Shown here piece after piece: positions 37,883 through 45,510 of a stretch of DNA of 64,000 bases. The stretch spans positions 124,001 through 188,000 of the forward strand of contig JAFLSY010000003.1 in assembly GCA_022510745.1 (NCBI GenBank). Direction: 5' to 3'. The position numbers and the translations under genes were made by a program. How positions within the stretch are numbered: position 1 is the stretch's first letter; every line of letters begins with the position of its first letter. The stretch comes from Lachnospiraceae bacterium. Lineage in GTDB: Bacteria; Bacillota; Clostridia; Lachnospirales; Lachnospiraceae. The notes beneath the pieces were generated by a model. That model worked only from the letters and a program-made list of their open reading frames with translations. It did not search any database and had not been told where the DNA came from.

Positions 37883-38716
37883 ATGTACATTGATGACCTG
37901 CCCAATCTCCCGCTCTATGTGGATTCGGCCTATTTAAACGGAAATTGGAAATATTATACTATGGAGCACCACAGCCATGGTTTTTTAGAGTGCAATTATG
38001 TGGAAGACGGAAACTGCATTTATGAAATAAACGGTCAGGAATATCAGCTCTCTTCCCATAATCTCATCTTATTTGACTCATCCCTTAGCCATAAGATCAA
38101 ATTCAACCATGAGCGCCCCTGCACCGTTCTAGGATTTTCCCTGTCCTTAGGAGCTCCCGGGGCATTAAAATTTCCCGGTATTCTGGACGTGCTCAATCAC
38201 TCTTTAGACATCTGTCGGATGCTTATTTTATTAAAGCAGGCTTTTGTCTTTCCCGACGCACGCTCTGTACACAGCAATATGCTCAAACTCTGCCACGAGT
38301 TCGAGGGACGTAAGGATTCTTATTATCAGACCGTGCTTGGTTACTGTATCTTAGGCGAGGTTGCCAGACTTCCTCTGAAAGAAAAAGCCGCCGCACAGTA
38401 CTATACGGAGAAAGCACAGCATTATATTAGGGAGTCCTTTTATCTCATCAAAAGTAATGAGCAGATTGCGGAGCATGTAGGCTTAAACGCCACTTATTTA
38501 GAGCGTATCTATAAAAAAGCGACCGGCGTGACCCTCTGGGAGAGCGTTACAGCCTGCCGCCTTTCGGCTGCTGAGGAACTGCTTGCGCAGCCCGGCGTTC
38601 CGATTAATGAAATTGAGACCATGATCGGTTTTGCCAATCGGCAGACTTTTTATCTGCAGTTTAAGAAGCGCTACGGTATGTCGCCCTCCGAATACAGAAA
38701 ACAGCGCCTTGCTTAA
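37883..38716 (+). CDS. AraC-family transcription regulator
   Basis: A 277-residue regulator with a cupin-like ligand domain (about 15-95) and two C-terminal HTH motifs (about 180-275), ending in IGFANRQTFYLQFKKRYGMSPSEYR, the family signature. AAGGAG precedes the ATG. Divergent from the alpha-galactosidase gene across about 165 bp, so it likely senses a galactoside and activates that gene. Its stop codon overlaps the stop of the convergent ABC gene. Confidence 0.93.
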   Translation: MYIDDLPNLPLYVDSAYLNGNWKYYTMEHHSHGFLECNYVEDGNCIYEINGQEYQLSSHNLILFDSSLSHKIKFNHERPCTVLGFSLSLGAPGALKFPGILDVLNHSLDICRMLILLKQAFVFPDARSVHSNMLKLCHEFEGRKDSYYQTVLGYCILGEVARLPLKEKAAAQYYTEKAQHYIRESFYLIKSNEQIAEHVGLNATYLERIYKKATGVTLWESVTACRLSAAEELLAQPGVPINEIETMIGFANRQTFYLQFKKRYGMSPSEYRKQRLA

Positions 38717-40482
38717 TCGCTCATGGCAAACTGGCTGTTATACAACTCGGCGTAGAAGCCGTTCTTCGCCAGCAGTTCTTTGTGATCTCCCTGCTCTATG
38801 ATATGGCCGTCCCTCATCACTAAAATGATATCCGAATCCACGATGGTGGAAAGCCTGTGCGCGATCACAAAGCTGGTGCGCCCCTGCATCATGCGTGCGA
38901 AGGCTTTCTGGATGCGGATTTCCGTGCGGGTATCGATGGAGGAAGTCGCCTCGTCTAAAATCAGCATGGGCGGCAGGCAGAGCATCACTCTTGTAATACA
39001 CAGAAGCTGCTTCTGTCCCTGCGAAAGCCCTTCACCGTCCTCAGAAAGCACCGTATCATACCCCTGGGGCAGGCGCTTGATGAAGCTGTGGGAATGGGCG
39101 GCCTTTGCTGCTGCAAGAATTTCTTCTTCCGTAGCATCCGGTTTTCCCATGATGATATTTTCCCGTACCGTACCCGCTTTTAACCAAGTTTCCTGCAGCA
39201 CCATGCCATAGTTTTCTCTCAAGCTCTTTCTGGTAAACTTTCTAATGTCGGTACCGTCCACCGAAATACTTCCCTGATCCACATCATAAAAACGCATGAG
39301 CAGATTGATGATGGTGGTCTTGCCGCAGCCGGTAGGCCCTACAATCGCTACACGCTTGCCTTTTTCTACATGTAAATTTAAATCCTCTATGAGCTTCCTG
39401 TCAGGCACATAAGAAAATTCTACGTCTTTTAGTTCCACTCTGCCTTCCGCATGTTCCAACACTCTTACGTCCGCAGGCTCCTCTACCTGCGGCTCCTCTT
39501 CAATGAGGGCAAAAATACGGGCCGCACAGGCCAATGCATTCTGAAACTCCGTAAATACTCCCGAAATTTCATTAAAGGGCTTGGTATACTGATTGGCATA
39601 GCTTAAAAAGCAGGTCATGGTTCCCACTGTAAGCCTGCCCCTTATAACGGACAGTGCACCGGTAATGCAGACGCCGGTATATACCAGACTGTTGACAAAA
39701 CGAGTGCAAGGATTGGTAAGGGATGAGAAAAAGATTGCCTTTAGGGAATATTTTCCCAGCCTTTCATTGACCTCGTCAAAACGGTTAAGCGCCTTATCCT
39801 CGTAAGAAAAGGCCTGCACCACCTTCTGATTGCCTATCATTTCATCTATCAGTGCCGTCTGCTCCCCTCTGGTTTCGGATTGGAGTTTAAACATTTTATA
39901 AGTCCTGTTTGCGATAAAGCTGGCTACCACCAGACTCACGGGGGTAATGCAGACTACCACTAACGTGATACCCACATTCTCCGCAAACATAAACAGCAGG
40001 GTGCCCAAAATGGTGATCACACCGGTAAAGAGCTGGGTAAAGCCCATGATCAGGCCATCCGAGAACTGATCCACATCCGCGATGATACGGCTTACAATCT
40101 CACCGTGCGGATGCGCATCCAGATATTTTAAAGGCAGAATCTGTATTCTGTTAAAGGCATCCCGTCTGATATCCCGTACTACATAATAAGCAATCCTGTT
40201 GTTGCATACACTCATCACCCACTGGGAAATCGCCGTAGCCCCGATCACAATGGCCATGGTCCGTAAAATGGAGAAGATTGCCGTAAAATCCACCCGTCCC
40301 TGTTCAATGATACAGTCGATGACATCACCTGTCAGAATGGGAATATAGAGTGTGAGAGTCACCGTTACCGCCGCACAGATAATGGAGCATGCCAGAAAGA
40401 ACCAATATCTGCGGATATAGTGCAGCACCTTTTTAAGCGTTGCAAGCTGGCCTGAGGCCGCCTTTTTTTCACTTTGTCTCAT
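38713..40482 (-). CDS. ABC exporter half-transporter (consensus Walker B)
   Basis: A 589-residue protein with six membrane segments and an ATPase domain: Walker A GPTGCGKTT, signature LSQGQ, Walker B LILDEATS with the catalytic Glu. It overlaps the partner gene by 4 bp. Heterodimeric exporters such as TM287/288 show the same asymmetry. The signature LSQGQ completes the site that lacks the catalytic Glu in the partner. Likely multidrug or lipid export. Confidence 0.93.
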   Translation of the reverse strand: MRQSEKKAASGQLATLKKVLHYIRRYWFFLACSIICAAVTVTLTLYIPILTGDVIDCIIEQGRVDFTAIFSILRTMAIVIGATAISQWVMSVCNNRIAYYVVRDIRRDAFNRIQILPLKYLDAHPHGEIVSRIIADVDQFSDGLIMGFTQLFTGVITILGTLLFMFAENVGITLVVVCITPVSLVVASFIANRTYKMFKLQSETRGEQTALIDEMIGNQKVVQAFSYEDKALNRFDEVNERLGKYSLKAIFFSSLTNPCTRFVNSLVYTGVCITGALSVIRGRLTVGTMTCFLSYANQYTKPFNEISGVFTEFQNALACAARIFALIEEEPQVEEPADVRVLEHAEGRVELKDVEFSYVPDRKLIEDLNLHVEKGKRVAIVGPTGCGKTTIINLLMRFYDVDQGSISVDGTDIRKFTRKSLRENYGMVLQETWLKAGTVRENIIMGKPDATEEEILAAAKAAHSHSFIKRLPQGYDTVLSEDGEGLSQGQKQLLCITRVMLCLPPMLILDEATSSIDTRTEIRIQKAFARMMQGRTSFVIAHRLSTIVDSDIILVMRDGHIIEQGDHKELLAKNGFYAELYNSQFAMSD

Positions 40483-42287
40483 CCCTTCTGCACCTCCTCT
40501 CCTTCCTTTGCATACTGGGAATAATAGATTTCCCTGTACACTTCACAGGATGCAAGCAATTCCTCATGGGTACCCTTGCCCACTACCGCTCCGTCGTCCA
40601 GTACCAGAATGGTATCCGCATGGAGAATGGAGGATGCCCGCTGGGATACAATGAATACTACAGGCGCCTTTTCCATGGAGTGGATGGCCCTGCGCAGTTT
40701 CAAATCCGTGGCATAGTCAAGTGCCGAAGCGCTGTCATCCAGAATCAGGATCTCGGGCGCTTTTACCAAAGCTCTGGCAATGGTCAGGCGCTGGCGCTGC
40801 CCTCCCGAAAGATTCCTGCCGTTCTGGCTGATGGGCGCATCCAGTCCCTCGGGTTTAGCGTCCACAAACTCCGCGGACTGGGAGATTTCCAGTGCTCTGC
40901 GCAGTTCTTCCTCGGAAGCATCTTCCTTGCCCATGAGCAAATTCTCTCTGATGGTTCCCTTGAATAACACGGCCTTCTGGGGAACCACGCCGATTTTGGA
41001 CCGCAGTGCCTGTACGCAATAGTTCTCCACTGCAACGCCGTCTACACGCACGCTCCCCGCGGTGGCCTCATAAAAGCGGGGAATCAGATTGACTAAGGAG
41101 CTCTTGCCTGAACCGGTACCTCCGATGATTCCTATAGTCTGTCCGCGCATGGCCTTAAAGTCTATATCCGTCAGGCTCTCCCCACCCGCGCCGGGATAGG
41201 TCAGACATACATGGGAGAACTCCACCACGGGAGTTTCTCCAGTCATAGCATAATTTTGGGAATTTGTATCTTCTGTACCGGGGGACCACTCTTGGCTCTT
41301 AGATATTTCCTTCTCGTGCGGCTGCACATTTTCACTCTTCAGCCCCGGCTCTATCTCCAGCACATTGCCGATGCGGTTACCACAGGCAATGGCCTTGTTT
41401 ACCGTAATAATTAAGTTGGCCAGTTTGACGAGTTCCACCAATATCTGGGACATATAGTTGACTAAGGCCATCACCGCTCCTTGGGTGAGAATGCCGCCCT
41501 CCACCTGCAGGGCGCCGGTCCACAAAAGGGCAATGGTGCCTCCGTTTACAATTACATAGGTAATGGGATTCATGACGGCGGAAATTCTGCCCACGAACAT
41601 CTGCATGCCGGTGAGCTGCTCATTGCCCTCTCCAAATGCCTCTATTTCTTCCTCTTCCTTGTGGAATGCCCGCAGCACCCTGACGCCGGTCAGATTGCCT
41701 CTGGCAATGCCTAACACCCTATCTAAGCCCGCCTGCACTTTTTTATACAGAGGAATCGTGATCAGCATGATGCCGAATACCACGATGGATAGCAGGGGAA
41801 TGACTACTACAAAGATAAGCGCAGCCTTGATGTCGATGGTAAAGGCCATCACCATGGCGCCAAATACAATAAAAGGAGAGCGCAAAAACAGGCGCAGCAC
41901 CATGTTGACGCCGTTCTGCACCTGATTCACATCACTGGTCATGCGTGTGATCATAGTGGAGGTTCCCATATGGTCCATTTGGGAATAGGAAAGCTTCTGC
42001 ATATGGTCAAAAAGCACATGGCGCAGCTTGGTAGCAAAGCCCACCGCCGCCTTGGCGGAATAATACTGGGCCGTAACCGCACAGATCAGTCCAATGACTC
42101 CCAAAAGAATCATCACCAGACACATCCTCCATACATAGGCCCTGTCTCCGCTTGCAATGCCGATATCCACAATCCGCTTTACCACAAGGGGAATCAGCAG
42201 TTCAAAGGAGGCCTCCAGCATCTTAAACAGAGGTGCCAGTACCGTTTCTTTTTTATATGCCTTTAAATACACCAATAATCGTTTCAC
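40479..42287 (-). CDS. ABC exporter half-transporter (degenerate Walker B)
   Basis: A 602-residue partner of the previous gene, with six membrane segments, Walker A GGTGSGKSS, signature LSGGQ, and Walker B LILDDSAS in which Asp replaces the catalytic Glu. It carries an insertion of about 35 residues before the ATPase core (around 325-360). Start GTG at 42285-42287 after AAAGGAAC. The promoter is not obvious; the structured repeat lies directly upstream. Confidence 0.93.
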   Translation of the reverse strand: MKRLLVYLKAYKKETVLAPLFKMLEASFELLIPLVVKRIVDIGIASGDRAYVWRMCLVMILLGVIGLICAVTAQYYSAKAAVGFATKLRHVLFDHMQKLSYSQMDHMGTSTMITRMTSDVNQVQNGVNMVLRLFLRSPFIVFGAMVMAFTIDIKAALIFVVVIPLLSIVVFGIMLITIPLYKKVQAGLDRVLGIARGNLTGVRVLRAFHKEEEEIEAFGEGNEQLTGMQMFVGRISAVMNPITYVIVNGGTIALLWTGALQVEGGILTQGAVMALVNYMSQILVELVKLANLIITVNKAIACGNRIGNVLEIEPGLKSENVQPHEKEISKSQEWSPGTEDTNSQNYAMTGETPVVEFSHVCLTYPGAGGESLTDIDFKAMRGQTIGIIGGTGSGKSSLVNLIPRFYEATAGSVRVDGVAVENYCVQALRSKIGVVPQKAVLFKGTIRENLLMGKEDASEEELRRALEISQSAEFVDAKPEGLDAPISQNGRNLSGGQRQRLTIARALVKAPEILILDDSASALDYATDLKLRRAIHSMEKAPVVFIVSQRASSILHADTILVLDDGAVVGKGTHEELLASCEVYREIYYSQYAKEGEEVQKG

Positions 42288-42307
42288 GTTATGTTCCTTT
42301 CAGCCGT

Positions 42308-42407
42308 CAAAACCAGACGAAACACGCTTTGCGAGTTTCGCTGGTTCGCGGGCAACGTCAAATGGAAGTGCAAGCATTTCCGCTTGCCTTATGCCTTCGC
42401 GAAAAAA
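42308..42407 (-). repeat. Structured intergenic repeat, full copy 2
   Basis: About 100 bp starting on the U-tract of the terminator at 42402-42444. It has the same two hairpins as 21236-21335, here with CCAG/CTGG in place of CCGG/CCGG and CAA/TTG in place of CGA/TCG, both pairs kept. Confidence 0.8.
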
Positions 42408-42444
42408 TGCTATGATAAAGACTCCGTCAAGTGTTTATCATAGC
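42402..42444 (-). terminator. Terminator of the protease-lipoprotein unit
   Basis: GCTATGATAAA (42409-42419) and TTTATCATAGC (42434-42444) form a perfect 11-bp stem, followed by six T on the minus strand. Confidence 0.85.
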
Positions 42445-42453
42445 ATATTTTAA

Positions 42454-42482
42454 CCATATTGAAAACTATATTCTATTTTTCC
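42454..42482. repeat. 29-bp sequence shared with 44805-44833
   Basis: Identical 29 bp covering the last codons, the stop and the 3' flank of the lipoprotein gene; the same 29 bp end the unrelated ABC ATPase gene at 44824. This is a recombination or duplication scar. Confidence 0.85.
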
Positions 42483-43303
42483 AGATATTTTAACAGCTCA
42501 TCCAGCCATGTCCCGTCCTTATCATAGAGCAGCAGCCCTGTCTGCATACCGGGAACGGTGCAGACAGCCGAATATTCGTTACCATCCAAATCCTTTCCGC
42601 TTTGATTCCTGACGGTAATATATTTATCATCTCCAAACTCGGCCACCAGCACATAACCACTTGATTCAGACCCAAGCGGCGACAGAAAATTTGTAATTGT
42701 GCCGACACACTGCATCTGCATCAAATAATCCCAAAGAGCCGCTCCCATTTCTTCCTCCAGCAGAATCAGTTCTCCACCCTTTTGCAGAGTGATACTTGTG
42801 GGTGACTCCTCTTGTATCGCTTCCGCAAGGACCGTAGCCAGCTCCTTCTTTTTATTAAGCAGTAAAACATCCAGCACTTTGATTTCTATGACCGGATACA
42901 GCCTCTCCCCGCTATCTTTATCCGTTCCCTCTCTAACGATACGATAGAGACCAATCCCGCACTCTCCACAGAGGTCTGCTACATTTATATCCATCTTGTC
43001 CCCATTTATCTGCCATGTAAACAGTTCTGCAATCTCTTCTTGCGAAATCTCCTCTGTGGTATAGAGACTTCTCCAGTTCGTACCGTCCCACTTTTCCAGT
43101 GCAAAGCTTTCTTCTAAGAACTCGTTCCCAAAAGCCAAATTTTCGAGCACTGCGTCATCTGAAAATACGACTTTTTGGCTAACCAATTCTACCTCTGTAT
43201 AGTCACTCACCGGATAGGCGCTTAGATCTGCTTCCTTCCCACAAGCTGCAAAAAAGAGTGAAATCATAAGACATAAAAGAAAAAATTTAATATGTTTTGA
43301 CAT
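42473..43303 (-). CDS. Lipoprotein of unknown function
   Basis: A 276-residue lipoprotein with signal peptide and lipobox FAAC (Cys 21 of the precursor). The mature part is acidic; no family recognised. It starts 10 bp after the cysteine protease gene and ends at a terminator, so the two form one unit. A gene this close to a C10-like protease could encode its inhibitor or partner, which is speculation. Confidence 0.75.
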   Translation of the reverse strand: MSKHIKFFLLCLMISLFFAACGKEADLSAYPVSDYTEVELVSQKVVFSDDAVLENLAFGNEFLEESFALEKWDGTNWRSLYTTEEISQEEIAELFTWQINGDKMDINVADLCGECGIGLYRIVREGTDKDSGERLYPVIEIKVLDVLLLNKKKELATVLAEAIQEESPTSITLQKGGELILLEEEMGAALWDYLMQMQCVGTITNFLSPLGSESSGYVLVAEFGDDKYITVRNQSGKDLDGNEYSAVCTVPGMQTGLLLYDKDGTWLDELLKYLEK

Positions 43304-43313
43304 TTTTTTCCAT

Positions 43314-44378
43314 TTATTTAATAGTTAAATTAACACATGCAACTATCGATTTATTTGTATTATGAATATATCTATCAGCAGTAGAGCCCCAGCCATCCGC
43401 AATTCTAAAATATGTCACACCACTTAAAATTTGATATCCTAATGCTACTACCGCATGATTTCCGTATGTAGCATCACCATTAAGCCCCAATATTACTGGA
43501 CGACCAGCATCTATTTCTAGCCTAGCCATCTCTACCATTCCATCTACTTCAGTTAACCCTCCACTACAACTATAGCCTTGATCACTTACATAAGATATTA
43601 ATCCATTTTTTATGAACTGTACATATGTTCCATTACTCGTAGTTAGCATATAATCATAAAGAAGGGTATAAGTCGTCTCCCATGAATTATAACGGAGGGC
43701 GGTCTTGCCTTGATTATAATAATACACACAGAAATTAACACCAGCAGTAGGACCGCAATTACCCGCATCATGAAAATAAACTGCTGCGTAATAATTTAAG
43801 TCATACCCTGGAACATTTACTTCAGTACTGCTAGTTGATGTAAATTGAAAGGGGGATACTTCAAATTCAACCTCATCTAGCATTGTAACTGCTGTTACAT
43901 CTTCCATCACACTGCCATTTAACAAATTATAATAGGTTGTACTTTCTCCTATTACTTCAGCAATATACTGATAGCCACCCAAATAATAATACTGTACTGT
44001 TACTTCCTTACTGCCATACTTATTAATTAATTGTTCCTCAAAAATTTCAATAAAACTCTGCCCTTCATAGGCAAACTCTATAATAGGAGCAGTTTTGTTT
44101 ATAGAATCTAACACTACATAACCGTGAGATTCCATTTGTTCATCATAATAAATATACATTTCTGCAGTAATCTCGTTATTAAAGTTTTTAAATTCTACTT
44201 TTCTTCCAATACTTAGTCCAGCATCATATATTCCACCTATATCAACCATATTAGCATTATAAAATGCTAATGCCATCTGTTCTGTATCTCTATTATTTTC
44301 TTTTGCATTCATTTGAATAGAACTTGAAAATGCTAATAATAATGTTAAGAATATTACAAGTACTTTTTTACCTCTCAT
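43314..44378 (-). CDS. Secreted papain-like cysteine protease (C39/C10-like)
   Basis: A 354-residue protein with signal peptide (1-25), a propeptide-like region (about 27-185) and a C-terminal protease domain. The catalytic residues are Cys 208 (NCGPTAGVNF), His 308 (GNHAVVALGY) and Asp 328 (ADGWG). The order and spacing resemble streptopain (C10) and C39-like enzymes. AGGGGGATGGTGTA precedes the ATG, and the promoter at 44424-44453 is strong. The base composition is visibly AT-richer than that of neighbours, suggesting transfer. The target is unknown. Confidence 0.82.
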   Translation of the reverse strand: MRGKKVLVIFLTLLLAFSSSIQMNAKENNRDTEQMALAFYNANMVDIGGIYDAGLSIGRKVEFKNFNNEITAEMYIYYDEQMESHGYVVLDSINKTAPIIEFAYEGQSFIEIFEEQLINKYGSKEVTVQYYYLGGYQYIAEVIGESTTYYNLLNGSVMEDVTAVTMLDEVEFEVSPFQFTSTSSTEVNVPGYDLNYYAAVYFHDAGNCGPTAGVNFCVYYYNQGKTALRYNSWETTYTLLYDYMLTTSNGTYVQFIKNGLISYVSDQGYSCSGGLTEVDGMVEMARLEIDAGRPVILGLNGDATYGNHAVVALGYQILSGVTYFRIADGWGSTADRYIHNTNKSIVACVNLTIK

Positions 44379-44423
44379 TACACCATCCCCCTATTTATGA
44401 AAACAAGTTAATATTTTACCTCA

Positions 44424-44453
44424 ATTATACTTATCTAAATCATATTCTGTCAA
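44424..44453 (-). promoter_or_regulatory. Promoter of the protease-lipoprotein unit
   Basis: TTGACA (44448-44453), an 18-bp spacer and TATAAT (44424-44429). Confidence 0.8.
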
Positions 44454-44528
44454 TCCATTGCCATCGCATATATCGACAAATTTTTCAATACTTCTATTTT
44501 CACATACTACCCGTCAATTCAACCTCAA

Positions 44529-44804
44529 TTACCTGAAATCGTGTACGTTCTCCTGCTGCCCCATATAGAGATAGGGATCCATAAACACACTGCTGCTGTA
44601 TAAATACACTGCCCCGCTAAAGGGGTCGGTATACCGACACTCTAACTTCTAGGGATGGCGTCCGTTTACTTGGACATTAAATACCTTTCTGCCGCCGGTC
44701 ACCCCAGCATAGATCAAGTTTCCGTTTTGCATCAGTGCCTTTTTCTTTTTGTCCTTTACCTCTATATAGATCAAAAAGCTAATCCCCACCAAAAGAAAAT
44801 TTAT
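44529..44804 (-). pseudogene. Decayed copy of the 175-residue membrane protein gene (48520-49047)
   Basis: The frame matches the intact gene from LLVGI.FLI to the end. It reads KDKKKKALMQNGN, VNGRHP, then TAG where Trp stood (44649-44651), then LECRYTDPFSGAVYLYSS. It lacks the N-terminal half and has an internal loss of about 22 residues before VHDFR. Its 5' break touches the shared 29-bp sequence. Confidence 0.9.
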
Positions 44805-44833
44805 CCATATTGAAAACTATATTCTATTTTTCC
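44805..44833. repeat. 29-bp sequence shared with 42454-42482
   Basis: Identical to the 3' end and flank of the lipoprotein gene. Here it spans the last codons and stop of the ABC ATPase gene and abuts the truncated pseudogene. Confidence 0.85.
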
Positions 44834-45498
44834 TGCATGGTCTTTACGGAACCGTCCGCCAGCTCGATCACCCGAGGCATTCTGGCCGCAATCCCGCTAT
44901 CGTGGGTTACCACGAGCACTGCTGTCCGAAACTCCTTATTGATGCGGGTCAGCAGGTCGATCACCTCTCCTCCCGATTTGGCATCCAGATTACCGGTCGG
45001 TTCGTCGCAGAGCAAGACCTGTGGGCGGCTCATCATGGCTCTGGCAATGGATACACGCTGCTGCTGTCCGCCGCTTAGTTCTCCCGGAAGATGGGAAAGA
45101 CGGTCGGAAAGCTCCAATGTTTCCGCTAATTCTCTAAACCATTCCCTGTCCGGCTTTCTGCCGTCTAATCTGGAAGGCAGAAGGATATTTTCTTCCGCAG
45201 TCAAATCCGGCAGCAGATGGAAGGACTGAAAAATCACGCAGATATGGTTCCGCCTGATGGCAGCCAGTTCTTTATCTTTTAAGGAATATAAATCCTGCTC
45301 TTTAAAAAGAATTCTGCCTTCGGTTGGCGGCAGCAATCCGCCCAGCATATGCAGAAGCGTGGTTTTACCGCTTCCGGATTTCCCGGTAATGGCGGTCAGC
45401 TCCCCTTCTTGAAACTCCAAAGAAAGCTCCTTTACCGCAAACACTGTATTTTCTTTATTACCATACTTCTTTGTTACTTTCTCCGCTTTCAATAACAT
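44824..45498 (-). CDS. ABC ATPase (LolD/MacB type)
   Basis: A 224-residue ATPase with Walker A GKSGSGKTT (39-47), signature LSGGQ (141-145), Walker B LLCDE (162-166) and a switch His. It differs clearly from the ATPases at 4844 and 9767. It follows the large permease by 12 bp and powers it. Confidence 0.95.
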   Translation of the reverse strand: MLLKAEKVTKKYGNKENTVFAVKELSLEFQEGELTAITGKSGSGKTTLLHMLGGLLPPTEGRILFKEQDLYSLKDKELAAIRRNHICVIFQSFHLLPDLTAEENILLPSRLDGRKPDREWFRELAETLELSDRLSHLPGELSGGQQQRVSIARAMMSRPQVLLCDEPTGNLDAKSGGEVIDLLTRINKEFRTAVLVVTHDSGIAARMPRVIELADGSVKTMQEK

Positions 45499-45510
45499 TT
45501 CCCGTCCTCC

